Below are positions 9,622 through 18,785 of a DNA stretch of 36,787 bases, in pieces. Position 1 is the first letter of the stretch. Every line of letters starts with the position of its first letter. The notes below the pieces were generated by a model. It searched no databases and had not been told where the DNA came from. It saw only the letters and a list, made by a program, of their open reading frames with translations. Location: positions 1-36,787 of the forward strand of contig NZ_JRUD01000009.1 in assembly GCF_000802425.1 (NCBI RefSeq), given 5' to 3'. The position numbers and the translations under genes are program-made. This DNA is from Pseudomonas flexibilis (GTDB taxonomy: Bacteria > Pseudomonadota > Gammaproteobacteria > Pseudomonadales > Pseudomonadaceae).

Positions 9622-10370
9622 CCGCGAGAGTCCCCAGCCACCTGGTCTCCGGTCTTGCCGAAACGTCGCTGCCGGGTGGCGAAATTGGCCAGCGCCTTGC
9701 GCATGGCCTCGTGTTTGAAATCCGGCCAGTAGAGGTCGGAGAAATACAGCTCGCTGTAGGCCAGTTGCCAGAGCAGGAAGTTGCTGATGCGGTGCTCGCC
9801 GCCGGTGCGGATGCACAGGTCGGGCAACGGCTGACCGGCGGTGGCCAGGCAGCCCTCCAGCATCGCCGCATCGATCTGCTCGGCGCGCAACTCGCCCGCC
9901 TGCACCCGTTCGGCCAGTTGCCGTGCGGCCTGGGTGATATCCCACTGGCCGCCATAGTTGGCAGCCACCTGCAGGAGGAAGCGGCCTTCGCTGGCCAGCG
10001 CCTCGGCCTCGGCCATGGCGGCCTGCAGCTCGGGGTGGAAGCGCGAGCGGTCGCCGATGATGCGCAGGCGAATGCCGTTCTGACTCAGCTTGCGCGCCTC
10101 GCGGCGCAGGGCCGTGAGGAACAGTTCCATCAGCGCGCTGACTTCGTCAGCGGGACGCTGCCAGTTCTCGCTGGAGAACGCGAACAGCGTCAGCACCTCC
10201 ACGCCCGACTCGACGCATACCTCGATGACGGCCCGCACCGCGTCGACGCCGGCCTTGTGGCCGGCGACACCGGGCAGCAAGCGCTTCTTGGCCCAGCGAT
10301 TGTTCCCATCCATGATGATCGCCACATGCCGCGGTACTGCCGGCTGGGTTTCCTGGTTGTGCTTGCTCAT
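9615..10370 (-). CDS. uppS: Undecaprenyl diphosphate synthase (cis-prenyltransferase)
   Basis: UppS adds eight isopentenyl units in cis to farnesyl diphosphate, giving the C55 carrier used for peptidoglycan and O-antigen. The 251-residue protein begins with the family signature AIIMDGNNRWAKKR, whose Asp21 is the expected magnesium-binding catalytic residue. It also carries GHKAG, FAFSSENWQRP and the C-terminal RTGGEHRISNFLLWQ block. The ATG at 10370 has an AGGA Shine-Dalgarno sequence six bases upstream. It stands 17 bases after frr and overlaps cdsA. Confidence 0.97.
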   Translation of the reverse strand: MSKHNQETQPAVPRHVAIIMDGNNRWAKKRLLPGVAGHKAGVDAVRAVIEVCVESGVEVLTLFAFSSENWQRPADEVSALMELFLTALRREARKLSQNGIRLRIIGDRSRFHPELQAAMAEAEALASEGRFLLQVAANYGGQWDITQAARQLAERVQAGELRAEQIDAAMLEGCLATAGQPLPDLCIRTGGEHRISNFLLWQLAYSELYFSDLYWPDFKHEAMRKALANFATRQRRFGKTGDQVAGDSRGC

Positions 10371-10387
10371 GCTGGTTCCTGCAGACC

Positions 10388-10945
10388 TCAAACGGCCATC
10401 AGGTCGGTTTCCTTGGCTTCCAGAGCCTTCTCAACCTCGGCGACGAACTTGTCGGTGAGCTTCTGCACCTCGTCGGCGGCGCGGCGCTCGTCGTCTTCGC
10501 TGATTTCCTTTTCCTTGACCAGATCCTTGAGCTGAGCCAGCGCGTCGCGCCGGATGTTGCGGATGGCCACACGGGTGTTCTCGGCCTCGCCACGCGCCTG
10601 CTTGGTGTAGCCCTTGCGGGTTTCCTCGGTCAGCGGCGGCATCGGCACGCGAATGGTGGTGCCAGCGGTAGCCGGGTTCAGACCCAGGTCAGAGGTCATG
10701 ATCGCCTTCTCCACGGCCTGGATCATGCCCTTGTCGAACACGGTCAGCGCCAGGGTGCGGGAGTCCTCGACGGTGACGTTGGCGATCTGGCGCAGCGGGG
10801 TGTCGCTACCGTAGTAGGAGACCATCACGCCATCCAGGATGCTGGGGTGGGCGCGACCGGTACGGATCTTCGCGAAAGCGGTCTTGAGCGACTCGACGCT
10901 CTTTTCCATGCGGCTCTGCGCATCCTGCTTGATCTCGTTGATCAT
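10388..10945 (-). CDS. frr: Ribosome recycling factor
   Basis: RRF works with EF-G to split the post-termination ribosome. The 185-residue, highly charged protein has the usual two-domain layout: a long three-helix bundle at both ends (residues 1-30 and 105-185) and a central beta domain. The conserved [14 protein letters not shown] segment is present. The start forms an ATGA overlap with the pyrH stop, the pyrH-frr order common in bacteria. Nothing unusual is seen. Confidence 0.97.
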   Translation of the reverse strand: MINEIKQDAQSRMEKSVESLKTAFAKIRTGRAHPSILDGVMVSYYGSDTPLRQIANVTVEDSRTLALTVFDKGMIQAVEKAIMTSDLGLNPATAGTTIRVPMPPLTEETRKGYTKQARGEAENTRVAIRNIRRDALAQLKDLVKEKEISEDDERRAADEVQKLTDKFVAEVEKALEAKETDLMAV

Positions 10946-11682
10946 ACGTTCGACTCCTCGATCAGGGTTCCTTCGGCGCCGCCCAGAACGATGTTCAGCA
11001 GGGCGCCAGGCTTGTTCATGTTGAAGACGCGCAGCGGCATCTTGTGGTCGCGGACCAGGCAGATGGCCGTCAGGTCCATGACCTCCAGCTTGCGGTCCAG
11101 TACGCCATCATAGGTCAGGCGCTCGAACTTCTCGGCATTCGGATCCTTGAACGGATCAGCCGTGTAGACACCGTCCACCTTGGTGGCCTTGAGCACCACG
11201 TCCGCATCGATCTCGATGGCGCGCAGGCAGGCTGCCGAGTCGGTGGTGAAGAACGGGTTGCCGGTGCCGGCGGAGAAGATCACCACTTCGCCGCTCTTGA
11301 GGTGGCGCATGGCCTTGCGGCGGTCGTAGTGGTCGGTGACACCGACCATGGAAATGGCCGACATGACCAACGCAGGGATGTTGGAGCGCTCCAGGGCGTC
11401 ACGCATGGCCAGCGCGTTCATCACGGTGGCCAGCATGCCCATGTGGTCACCGGTGACGCGGTCCATGCCCGCCGCCGACAGCGCGGCACCGCGGAACAGG
11501 TTGCCGCCGCCGATCACCAGACCGACCTGGACGCCGATACCGACCAGTTGCCCGACCTCCAGCGCCATACGATCCAGCACCTTGGGGTCAATCCCGAAAT
11601 CCTCAGACCCCATCAGGGCTTCGCCGCTGAGTTTGAGTAGGATGCGTTTATAGCGAGGTTGACCACTCACCTGCTGTGCCAT
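10942..11682 (-). CDS. pyrH: Uridylate kinase
   Basis: PyrH is the hexameric bacterial UMP kinase (amino acid kinase family, unrelated to eukaryotic UMP kinases), usually activated by GTP and inhibited by UTP. The 246-residue sequence shows LKLSGEAL near residue 17, the glycine-rich [10 protein letters not shown], and the [13 protein letters not shown] nucleotide-site block. An AGGAG Shine-Dalgarno sequence stands before the ATG at 11682. A 184-base gap with two palindromes separates it from tsf, so it may have its own promoter or attenuation. Confidence 0.97.
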   Translation of the reverse strand: MAQQVSGQPRYKRILLKLSGEALMGSEDFGIDPKVLDRMALEVGQLVGIGVQVGLVIGGGNLFRGAALSAAGMDRVTGDHMGMLATVMNALAMRDALERSNIPALVMSAISMVGVTDHYDRRKAMRHLKSGEVVIFSAGTGNPFFTTDSAACLRAIEIDADVVLKATKVDGVYTADPFKDPNAEKFERLTYDGVLDRKLEVMDLTAICLVRDHKMPLRVFNMNKPGALLNIVLGGAEGTLIEESNV

Positions 11683-11866
11683 TGCGTATCTCTCCTGCGG
11701 CGTTTTGCTGTTCTTGCAGGCCTGGCCTGCGAATGGGTGCCCGTGAGACCACCCAAATACCGGACACGTCCGGCTGAAACGGTTTTGCGCCCCCTCTTTG
11801 ACGAAAAGGCCGCACGCGTGAGCGGGCAGCCTCTTCGGGGCGACAGTTCGGAAACCGTCAGACTTG
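11683..11866 (-). promoter_or_regulatory. tsf-pyrH intergenic region with two palindromes
   Basis: No gene is visible in these 184 bases. Two palindromes stand out. CCGGACACGTCCGG at 11760-11773 is perfect. GCAGGCC-T-GGCCTGC at 11716-11730 lies 34 bases before the pyrH start. Neither is followed by a convincing uridine run in the minus direction, so I do not call a terminator. They may be RNA hairpins or protein sites in the pyrH leader. I could not settle on a pyrH promoter. Confidence 0.35.
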
Positions 11867-12733
11867 TTACTTGGAAGAAGCCATCTGGGCGGCTACTTCG
11901 GCAGCGAAGTCTACTTCGACCTTCTCGATGCCTTCACCTACTTCGTAACGCACGAAGGAGACGATTTCAGCGCCGGCCTTCTTGGCCAGCTCGCCGACCT
12001 TGACTTCCGGATCCTTGACGAAGGCCTGCTCGACCAGGCTGGCTTCGGCCAGGAACTTGCTGATACGGCCCTTGACCATGTTCTCGACGATGTTTTCCGG
12101 CTTGCCGGCAATCTTCTCAGCGTTCAGCTGCAGGAAGATTTCCTTTTCCTTGGCGATCAGCTCGTCGGAAACGTCGGAGGGGTTCAGAACGGCCGGGTTG
12201 GCGGCAGCCACGTGCATGGCGATGTCGCGAGCCAGCTCCGGGTTACCGCCCTTCAGGCAGACCAGGACACCGATACGATGACCGTGCAGGTAGGCACCCA
12301 CCACGTCGCCTTCCACGCGGGTCAGACGGCGGATGTTGACGTTTTCACCGCACTTGGCAACCAGGGCCTGGCGCGCTTCTTCGCGATCAGCGACCAGCGG
12401 AGCGGCGTCGGTGTAGCCCGCAGCGAACGCCTTGTCCAGGCTCTCGGCGACGAAGGTCTTGAAATCGGCCTGCAGGGCCAGGAAGTCGGTCTGGGAGTTG
12501 ACTTCCATGATGACAGCGGTCTTGTTGTCATCGGAAACCTTGGCGGCGATGGAGCCTTCGGCGGCAATGTTGCCAGCCTTCTTGGCGGCCTTGATGGCGC
12601 CGGAAGCGCGCATGTCGTCGATGGCCTTCTCGATGTCGCCATTGGCGGCAACCAGGGCCTTCTTGCACTCCATCATGCCTTGGCCGGTGCGCTCACGCAG
12701 TTCTTTGACGAGGGCTGCAGTAATCTCTGCCAT
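11867..12733 (-). CDS. tsf: Elongation factor Ts
   Basis: EF-Ts exchanges GDP for GTP on EF-Tu. The 288 residues start with the N-terminal UBA-like module carrying the family signature [16 protein letters not shown]. The core includes [12 protein letters not shown], whose TDF residues reach into EF-Tu. The C-terminal part ends in [13 protein letters not shown]. The Shine-Dalgarno sequence GAGGA lies eight bases upstream. It follows rpsB at a distance of 129 bases, which hold a strong attenuator-like hairpin. Confidence 0.97.
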   Translation of the reverse strand: MAEITAALVKELRERTGQGMMECKKALVAANGDIEKAIDDMRASGAIKAAKKAGNIAAEGSIAAKVSDDNKTAVIMEVNSQTDFLALQADFKTFVAESLDKAFAAGYTDAAPLVADREEARQALVAKCGENVNIRRLTRVEGDVVGAYLHGHRIGVLVCLKGGNPELARDIAMHVAAANPAVLNPSDVSDELIAKEKEIFLQLNAEKIAGKPENIVENMVKGRISKFLAEASLVEQAFVKDPEVKVGELAKKAGAEIVSFVRYEVGEGIEKVEVDFAAEVAAQMASSK

Positions 12734-12803
12734 GTTCGCGATCCTCAGGAAAGGGATTGATTCGTTTGCTTGCCCGCCAGGCGGGCCAGTCGATTCGGGA
12801 GTG

Positions 12804-12833
12804 GCGAAAAAGGGGGCCTAGCCCCCTTTTCGC
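12804..12833 (-). terminator. Attenuator-like hairpin between rpsB and tsf
   Basis: The arms at 12804-12817 and 12821-12833 pair almost completely (GCG, A/U block, GGGGGC) around a CTA loop, with one unpaired A. Read on the minus strand, the 3' arm ends CCCCCTTTTTCGCC, so the uridines lie mostly inside the stem. This fits a partial terminator or processing site that would lower tsf relative to rpsB, as an intergenic attenuator does in E. coli rpsB-tsf. That role is inferred. Confidence 0.65.
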
Positions 12834-12862
12834 TTGACGCTTCGCTCAACGGTGTCGAGCTA

Positions 12863-13600
12863 TCAGCCAGCGGCGGCTTCGGAAGCAGCTTCTTCGACGA
12901 ACTCGTCGCCAGCGCCACCGTTCTGCTTGCCACGCAGCACAGCGTCGGCCATCGCGCCCAGGTACAGCTGGACGGCGCGGATGGCGTCGTCGTTACCGGG
13001 GATGATGTAGTCCACGCCTTCCGGGCTGCTGTTGGTATCGACAACGCCGATGACCGGGATGCCCAGCTTGTTGGCTTCGCTGATGGCAATACGCTCGTGG
13101 TCGACGTCGATCACGAACAGCGCGTCCGGCAGACCGCCCATGTCCTTGATACCACCCAGGCTGCGCTCGAGCTTCTCGAGGTCGCGGGTGCGCATCAGGG
13201 CTTCCTTCTTGGTCAGCTTGTCGAAGGTGCCGTCCTGGGACTGGCCTTCGAGCTCGCGCAGACGCTTGATGGAGGCGCGGATGGTCTTGTAGTTGGTGAG
13301 CATGCCGCCCAGCCAGCGGTGGTCGACATAGGGCATGCCGCAACGGGTGGCTTCTTCGGCAACGATCTTGCCAGCGGAACGCTTGGTGCCCACGAACAGG
13401 ATCTTGTTCTTGCCGGCAGCCAGCTTCTCAACGAAGGCCAGAGCCTCGTTGAACATCGGCAGGGTCTTTTCCAGGTTGACGATGTGAATCTTGTTGCGCG
13501 CACCGAAGATGTACTTGCCCATCTTCGGGTTCCAGTAACGGGTCTGGTGGCCGAAGTGCACACCGGCCTTCAGCATATCGCGCATGGTGACTTGGGACAT
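12863..13600 (-). CDS. rpsB: 30S ribosomal protein S2
   Basis: S2 joins the small subunit late and is needed to dock S1. The 245-residue protein begins [19 protein letters not shown] and carries [23 protein letters not shown] and [17 protein letters not shown], all classic S2 blocks. I chose the ATG at 13600 because it has AGAGGAA six bases upstream and matches family length. The frame is open to 13714, but those 38 residues are leader sequence. It is the first gene of the long minus-strand run. Confidence 0.98.
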   Translation of the reverse strand: MSQVTMRDMLKAGVHFGHQTRYWNPKMGKYIFGARNKIHIVNLEKTLPMFNEALAFVEKLAAGKNKILFVGTKRSAGKIVAEEATRCGMPYVDHRWLGGMLTNYKTIRASIKRLRELEGQSQDGTFDKLTKKEALMRTRDLEKLERSLGGIKDMGGLPDALFVIDVDHERIAISEANKLGIPVIGVVDTNSSPEGVDYIIPGNDDAIRAVQLYLGAMADAVLRGKQNGGAGDEFVEEAASEAAAG

Positions 13601-13730
13601 GATCGTTCCTCTATAAGTCGGGTTAGGCCTCCACGCATCCCGATCTCCAACCCTTTCGGGCACCCAGGAAACCGTGTCGACGCGTGTGCGGATTTGATCG
13701 CCTGACGGGACCACCCCGTCGAGCGGCGCG
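13601..13730 (-). promoter_or_regulatory. Structured 5' leader of rpsB (possible S2 autoregulatory element)
   Basis: About 125 transcribed bases are expected between the rpsB promoter and its ATG. Visible structure includes a CCC-GAAA-GGG tetraloop hairpin (13651-13660) and a GGGTTGG/CCTAACCC pairing (about 13620-13656) that would approach the Shine-Dalgarno region. In E. coli the rpsB leader is bound by S2 for feedback control. A similar role here is inferred, and I cannot align the two by eye. Confidence 0.45.
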
Positions 13731-13731
13731 T

Positions 13732-13737
13732 TTTATA
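13732..13737 (-). promoter_or_regulatory. Probable rpsB promoter -10 element
   Basis: The minus strand reads TATAAA here, followed by a GC-rich discriminator (ACGCGCCGCTCG). GC-rich discriminators are typical of ribosomal promoters under stringent control by ppGpp/DksA. A good -35 box at 17 bases is not evident (TAGCTT). Only the -10 is called. Confidence 0.5.
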
Positions 13738-13765
13738 GCATAACGGGCAATCGGAAGCTAGAAGG

Positions 13766-13790
13766 GCCGGCGCTGGCGCGCGGCTTTTTT
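13766..13790 (+). terminator. Plus-strand terminator-like hairpin between rpsB and map
   Basis: A stem GCCG(G)CGC/GCGCGGC around a short loop is followed directly by six T residues, the form of an intrinsic terminator read on the plus strand. No plus-strand gene precedes it. It could end antisense transcripts from the rpsB side or a short unrecognised RNA. Confidence 0.4.
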
Positions 13791-13832
13791 GCCGACCCGG
13801 CCGGCCGCGCCAGCCGCCCGACGGCAATCGCT

Positions 13833-13860
13833 TTGGTTTATCATTCCGCTTCCTTGTATT
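13833..13860 (+). promoter_or_regulatory. map: Candidate map promoter
   Basis: TTGGTT (13833-13838) and TGTATT (13855-13860) are separated by 16 bases, with TTG conserved in the -35 and four of six matches in the -10. Transcription would start about 30 bases before the map ATG. This is a plausible sigma-70 promoter by eye only. Confidence 0.4.
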
Positions 13861-13897
13861 GCAGAGCGCGCCGCCGAGCGCCGGAAAGAGATCCCCC

Positions 13898-14680
13898 ATG
13901 ACCGTGTCCATCAAGACCCCGGAAGAAATCGAGAAGATGCGCGTCGCCGGCCGCCTGGCCGCCGAGGTACTGGAAATGATCGAGCCCCACGTCAAGGCCG
14001 GGGTCACCACCGAGGAGCTGGATCGCATCTGCCACGACTATATCGTCAACGTTCAGCAGGCCATCCCCGCCCCGCTCAACTACCACGGCTTTCCCAAGTC
14101 GATCTGCACGTCGATCAACCACGTGGTGTGCCATGGCATCCCCAATGACAAGCCGCTGAAGAACGGCGACATCATCAACATCGACATCACCGTCATCAAG
14201 GACGGTTACCACGGCGATACCAGCAAGATGTTCATGGTCGGCAACGTGCCGGAATGGGCCGAACGCCTGTGCCGCATCACCCAGGAGTGCCTCTACAAGG
14301 GCATCGAACTGGTGCGTCCGGGCACCCGTCTGGGCGATATCGGCGAAGTGATCCAGAAGCATGCCGAGAGCCACGGCTTCTCCATCGTGCGCGAGTACTG
14401 CGGGCACGGTATTGGTGCGGTTTTCCACGAGGAACCCCAGGTGCTGCACTACGGCAAGGCAGGCACCGGCCTGGAACTCAAGGAAGGCATGACCTTCACC
14501 ATCGAGCCGATGCTCAACCAGGGTCGCCCGGAAACCCGCACCCTGGGCGATGGCTGGACCGCCATCACCAAGGACCGCAAGCTGTCCGCCCAGTGGGAAC
14601 ACACCCTGCTGGTCACCGCCACCGGCTACGAGATCCTGACCCTGCGCAAGGACGACACCATCGCTCACCGATCGGCCTGA
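13898..14680 (+). CDS. map: Type I methionine aminopeptidase
   Basis: Map removes the N-terminal methionine from nascent proteins. The 260 residues have the pita-bread fold signature with all five expected metal ligands: Asp96 (NIDITV), Asp107 (HGDTSKMF), His170 (CGHGIG), Glu203 (TIEPM) and Glu234 (QWEHT). The substrate-site His79 (VCHGIP) is also present. I chose the ATG at 13898, with GGAAAGAG upstream, because it gives the family length. An in-frame upstream start would add 13 residues without family support. It is divergent from rpsB, the usual gammaproteobacterial arrangement, and is followed 40 bases later by glnD. Confidence 0.97.
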   Translation: MTVSIKTPEEIEKMRVAGRLAAEVLEMIEPHVKAGVTTEELDRICHDYIVNVQQAIPAPLNYHGFPKSICTSINHVVCHGIPNDKPLKNGDIINIDITVIKDGYHGDTSKMFMVGNVPEWAERLCRITQECLYKGIELVRPGTRLGDIGEVIQKHAESHGFSIVREYCGHGIGAVFHEEPQVLHYGKAGTGLELKEGMTFTIEPMLNQGRPETRTLGDGWTAITKDRKLSAQWEHTLLVTATGYEILTLRKDDTIAHRSA

Positions 14681-14720
14681 AACTTGCCTCAGCCGCCCAT
14701 CCCGCAGTAAGGCCGCCGTC

Positions 14721-17420
14721 ATGCTCCAGACCGATACCGAATTGTTCGACCCCAGCCAGTTCCAGGCGGAACTGTCCCTCAAGGCCAGCCCCATCGCGGC
14801 CTTCAAGAAGGCTATTGCCCGCGCCCGCGAGGTGCTGGATCGCCGCTTCCTGGCGGGCCACGACATCCGCCAGCTGGTCCGGGATCGCGCCTGGTTCGTC
14901 GACCAGATCCTGCAGCTGGCCTGGCAACGGTTCGACTGGAGCAACGATGCGGCCATCGCCCTGTTGGCCGTGGGCGGTTACGGGCGTGGCGAGTTGCATC
15001 CCTATTCGGACATCGATCTGCTGATTCTGCTGGACGGCGAGGATCACGAGCTGTTCCGCGAGCCCATCGAGGGCTTCCTCACCCTGCTCTGGGACATCGG
15101 CCTGGATGTCGGCCAGAGCGTGCGCTCGGTGGACGAATGCGCCGAAGAGGCGCGCGCCGATCTGACGGTGATCACCAACCTGATGGAAAGCCGCACCATC
15201 GCCGGCCCCGAGCACCTGCGCGAACGCATGCAGGCGGTAACCAGCCCGCAGCAGATGTGGCCGAGCGAGGAGTTCTTCCTGGCCAAGCGCAAGGAACTGC
15301 GCGCCCGCCACGCCAAGTACAACGACACCGAATACAACCTGGAGCCCAACGTGAAGGGTTCGCCGGGTGGACTGCGTGACATCCAGACCATCCTCTGGAT
15401 GGCCCGCCGCCACTTCGGCACCCTGAACATGCAGGCCATGGTGGCGCAGGGTTTCCTGCTGGAAAGCGAGTACGCCATCCTCACCAGCGCCCAGGAATTT
15501 CTCTGGAAGGTGCGCTACGCGCTGCACATGCTGGCCGGCCGCGCCGAGGATCGTCTGCTGTTCGACCACCAGCGGCGCATCGCTGGCCTGCTCGGCTACA
15601 GCAATAACGACGCCAAGACTGCCGTCGAGCGCTTCATGCAGAAGTACTACCGCGTGGTCATGGGCGTGGCGGAACTCAACGACCTGATCAAGCAGCACTT
15701 CGAGGAAGTCATCCTCGCCCACGACGGCGACGAGCCGCCGGTGCCGCTGAACAACCGCTTCCAGATCCGCAACGGCTACCTGGAAGTGACCCACGATCAG
15801 GTCTTCGAGCGCACGCCCTTCGCCATCCTGGAAATCTTCGTGCTGCTGGCCCAGCAGCCGGGCATCAAGGGTGTGCGCGCCGACACCATTCGCCAGCTGC
15901 GCGACCACCGCTACCTGATCGACGACGAGTTCCGCGCCGACATCCGCAACACCAGCCTGTTCATCGAGCTGTTCCGCAGCAGCCAGGGCATTCACCGCAA
16001 CCTGCGGCGCATGAACCGCTACGGCATCCTCGGCCGCTACCTGCCGGAGTTCGGCCAGATCGTCGGACAGATGCAGCACGACCTGTTCCACATCTACACG
16101 GTGGACGCGCACACCCTCAACCTGATCAAGCACCTGCGCAAGTTCAAGTGGCCGGAGCTGGCGGAGAAGTTCCCGCTGGCCAGCCGTCTGATCGACCAGT
16201 TGCCCAAGCCGGAACTGATCTACCTGGCCGGCCTCTACCACGACATCGGCAAGGGCCGCGGGGGCGACCACTCGGAGATCGGCGCGCAGTTCGCCGAAGC
16301 CTTCTGCGCCCGCCACCAGTTGCCGCCGTGGGACAGCCGGCTGATCGTCTGGCTGGTCAACAACCACCTGGCGATGTCCACCACCGCGCAGCGCAAGGAC
16401 CTCTCAGACCCGCAGGTGATCAACGACTTCGCACAGATGGTCGGCGACGGCACGCGGCTGGATTACCTCTACGTACTGACCGTGGCGGACATCAACGCCA
16501 CCAACCCGACCCTGTGGAACTCCTGGCGGGCCAGCCTGCTGCGCCAGCTCTACGACGAGACCAAGCGCGCCCTGAACCGGGGTCTGGCCAACCCGCTGGA
16601 TCGCGAGGAGCAGATCTGCCAGACGCAGAGCGCCGCGCTCGACCTGCTGGCCGCCGCCGGCATCGACCCGGATGCGGCGGAACAGCTGTGGAGCCAACTG
16701 GGCGACGACTATTTCCTGCGCCACAGCGCCGACGACATCGCCTGGCACACCCAGGCCATCCTCGACCATCCGCCCGGCGGCGAACCGCTGGTGCTGATCC
16801 GCCAGACCGCCCAGCGCGAGGTGGAAGGCGCCAGCCAGATCTTCATCTACGCCCCCGACCAGCACGACTTCTTCGCGGTGACCGTGGCCGCCATGGACCA
16901 GCTCAACCTGGATATCCATGACGCGCGGATCATCACCTCAACCAGCCAGTTCACCCTGGACACTTACATCGTGCTGGACGCCGAGGACGGCCGGGTGATC
17001 GACACGCCCGAGCGCGTCGAGGAGATTCGCCGCGGCCTGATCGATGCCCTGAAGAGTCCCGACTATCCGGCGATCATCCAGCGTCGGGTGACGCGCCAGC
17101 TCAAGCACTTCGCCTTCGCGCCCCAGGTGACCATCCACAACGATGCGCAGCGCGCGGTCACCGTGCTGGAGCTGATCGCTCCCGACCGCCCCGGCCTGCT
17201 GGCGCGTATCGGCAAGATCTTCCTGGACTTCGATCTTTCTCTGCAGAACGCCAAGATCACTACCCTGGGCGAGCGCGTCGAAGACGTGTTCTTCATCACC
17301 GACGCCCACAACCAGCCCCTCTCCGATCCCGAGCTGTGCGCACGCCTGCAGAAGGCCATTGTTGAACAGCTTGCTGTGGAAGGCAGTCCCGCCATCAACC
17401 TGAACCACCTCAGCATCTGA
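14721..17420 (+). CDS. glnD: Bifunctional uridylyltransferase / uridylyl-removing enzyme GlnD
   Basis: GlnD senses glutamine and adds or removes UMP on PII proteins (GlnB/GlnK), setting glutamine synthetase activity and NtrBC signalling. The 899-residue protein has a nucleotidyltransferase motif [17 protein letters not shown] starting at residue 85 (catalytic Asp97 and Asp99). An HD hydrolase motif follows, [12 protein letters not shown] (His507-Asp508). Two C-terminal ACT domains begin near 712 and 811; the second includes [15 protein letters not shown] and binds glutamine. The Shine-Dalgarno TAAGG precedes the ATG. All modules are intact. Confidence 0.97.
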   Translation: MLQTDTELFDPSQFQAELSLKASPIAAFKKAIARAREVLDRRFLAGHDIRQLVRDRAWFVDQILQLAWQRFDWSNDAAIALLAVGGYGRGELHPYSDIDLLILLDGEDHELFREPIEGFLTLLWDIGLDVGQSVRSVDECAEEARADLTVITNLMESRTIAGPEHLRERMQAVTSPQQMWPSEEFFLAKRKELRARHAKYNDTEYNLEPNVKGSPGGLRDIQTILWMARRHFGTLNMQAMVAQGFLLESEYAILTSAQEFLWKVRYALHMLAGRAEDRLLFDHQRRIAGLLGYSNNDAKTAVERFMQKYYRVVMGVAELNDLIKQHFEEVILAHDGDEPPVPLNNRFQIRNGYLEVTHDQVFERTPFAILEIFVLLAQQPGIKGVRADTIRQLRDHRYLIDDEFRADIRNTSLFIELFRSSQGIHRNLRRMNRYGILGRYLPEFGQIVGQMQHDLFHIYTVDAHTLNLIKHLRKFKWPELAEKFPLASRLIDQLPKPELIYLAGLYHDIGKGRGGDHSEIGAQFAEAFCARHQLPPWDSRLIVWLVNNHLAMSTTAQRKDLSDPQVINDFAQMVGDGTRLDYLYVLTVADINATNPTLWNSWRASLLRQLYDETKRALNRGLANPLDREEQICQTQSAALDLLAAAGIDPDAAEQLWSQLGDDYFLRHSADDIAWHTQAILDHPPGGEPLVLIRQTAQREVEGASQIFIYAPDQHDFFAVTVAAMDQLNLDIHDARIITSTSQFTLDTYIVLDAEDGRVIDTPERVEEIRRGLIDALKSPDYPAIIQRRVTRQLKHFAFAPQVTIHNDAQRAVTVLELIAPDRPGLLARIGKIFLDFDLSLQNAKITTLGERVEDVFFITDAHNQPLSDPELCARLQKAIVEQLAVEGSPAINLNHLSI

Positions 17421-17427
17421 CACTCCC

Positions 17428-18621
17428 ATGAATTCAGCCCTGTCCCTGCTCCACCCCTACCCCTTCGAGAAGCTGCGCGCCCTGATGGCCGGTGCGCAGC
17501 CGCCGGCCGACCGGTCGCACATCGCCCTGTCCATCGGCGAGCCCAAGCATGCCGCGCCGGCTTTTGTCGCCCAGACGCTGGCCGCGCACATGGACCAGCT
17601 GTCGGTCTATCCGGCCACGCTGGGTTCGCCCGCCCTGCGCGAAGCCATCGTCGCCTGGTGCCAGCAGCGCTTCGGCGTACCGGACGGCTGGCTGGACGCC
17701 GGGCGCCACGCGCTGCCGGTCAGCGGCACCCGCGAGGCGCTGTTCTCCTTCGTGCAGGCGGTGTTCAACCGCGAGCAGGGCGGGCTGGTGGTCAGTCCCA
17801 ATCCCTTCTATCAGATCTACGAAGGCGCGGCCCTGCTGGCCGGCGCCACCCCGCACTACCTGCCATGCCTGGCCGACAACGGCTTCGCACCGGATTTCGA
17901 TGCCGTGCCGGCCGAGATCTGGCAGCGCACGCAGATCCTGTTCATCTGCTCGCCAGGCAACCCCACCGGCGCCCTGCTGCCGCTGGAAACCCTGAAGAGG
18001 CTGATTGCCCTGGCCGATGAACACGACTTCGTGATCGCCGCGGACGAGTGCTACAGCGAACTCTACTTCGACGAGAACAGCCCGCCGCCCGGCCTGCTCA
18101 GTGCCTGCGTCGCGCTGGGGCGCAGCGACTTCAAGCGCTGCGTGGTGTTCCACAGCCTGTCCAAGCGCTCCAACCTGCCGGGCCTGCGCTCCGGTTTCGT
18201 GGCCGGCGACGCCGAGATCCTCAAGGGCTATCTGCTCTACCGCACCTACCATGGCTGCGCCCTGCCCGGCCATGTCCAGCTGGCCAGCGAAGCGGCCTGG
18301 AAGGACGAGGCACATGTGCGCGCCAACCGCGCCCTGTACCGGCAAAAGTTCGATGCGGTGCTGGACATCCTCGCGCCGGTACTCGACGTGCAGCGCCCGG
18401 ACGGCGGCTTCTACCTGTGGGCGAAAACCCCGGGGGACGATGCCACCTTCGCCCGCGAACTGTTCGCCGCCGAACACGTCACCGTGCTGCCCGGCTCGTT
18501 CCTGTCCCGCGAGGTGGATGGCTTCAACCCCGGCGCGGGCCGCGTGCGCATGGCGCTGGTAGCGTCGTTGGAGGAATGCGTCGAGGCAGCCGAGCGCATC
18601 CGCCGCTTCCTGGCCGCCTAG
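17428..18621 (+). CDS. dapC: Succinyldiaminopimelate aminotransferase (class I PLP enzyme)
   Basis: DapC transfers an amino group from glutamate to N-succinyl-2-amino-6-ketopimelate in the succinylase branch of lysine and diaminopimelate synthesis. The 397 residues show fold-type I aminotransferase features: ICSPGNPTG, ADECYSELYF, and the PLP-binding Lys246 in SLSKRSNLPGLRSGF. It starts 7 bases after the glnD stop and is followed by dapD two genes on. The nearby dap genes support DapC rather than a general aromatic or aspartate aminotransferase. A GTAG-headed REP hairpin follows its stop by about 20 bases. Confidence 0.92.
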   Translation: MNSALSLLHPYPFEKLRALMAGAQPPADRSHIALSIGEPKHAAPAFVAQTLAAHMDQLSVYPATLGSPALREAIVAWCQQRFGVPDGWLDAGRHALPVSGTREALFSFVQAVFNREQGGLVVSPNPFYQIYEGAALLAGATPHYLPCLADNGFAPDFDAVPAEIWQRTQILFICSPGNPTGALLPLETLKRLIALADEHDFVIAADECYSELYFDENSPPPGLLSACVALGRSDFKRCVVFHSLSKRSNLPGLRSGFVAGDAEILKGYLLYRTYHGCALPGHVQLASEAAWKDEAHVRANRALYRQKFDAVLDILAPVLDVQRPDGGFYLWAKTPGDDATFARELFAAEHVTVLPGSFLSREVDGFNPGAGRVRMALVASLEECVEAAERIRRFLAA

Positions 18622-18642
18622 GACGGCGGGCCATCCAACCCT

Positions 18643-18675
18643 GTAGGGCGGTCAAGGCGCAGCGTTGACCACCCC
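18643..18675 (+). repeat. REP-type hairpin with GTAG head after dapC
   Basis: A GTAG tetranucleotide (18643-18646) leads a hairpin with arms GGGCGGTCAA (18646-18655) and TTGACCACCC (18665-18674). There is one C/A mismatch plus two more pairs beyond a G/G mismatch, and a GCA loop. A GTAG head followed by an imperfect stem matches REP elements moved by RAYT (TnpA-REP) transposases. A related hairpin with the same GGTCAAC/GTTGNCCACC arms occurs at 22041-22067. Confidence 0.6.
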
Positions 18676-18728
18676 ACGCACATGCGGATGCGCGCCTCAC
18701 GCGCAAACAACACAACGGCGGCGCGTGG

Positions 18729-18734
18729 CATAAT
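18729..18734 (+). promoter_or_regulatory. Possible -10 element for the ArsC/Spx-like gene
   Basis: CATAAT matches the sigma-70 -10 consensus at five of six bases and lies 51 bases before the start codon. No convincing -35 is seen at the right distance, so this is a weak call. Confidence 0.3.
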
Positions 18735-18785
18735 TCGCCGCCCGTCCGGCAACGGCCGCCGGCGACCGCAAGAGAATCGAAACCA

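Noticed and set aside
9622-9945. N-terminal extension of cdsA
   Set aside because: The extra 108 residues are uppS read in another frame. The ATG at 9621 gives the family length and a natural hydrophobic start.
13601-13714. 38-residue N-terminal extension of S2
   Set aside because: It lacks S2 similarity and covers the Shine-Dalgarno sequence and leader of the real start.
14613-16367. 584-codon open frame opposite glnD
   Set aside because: The plus strand carries complete GlnD motifs. The opposite frame shows no recognisable domain.
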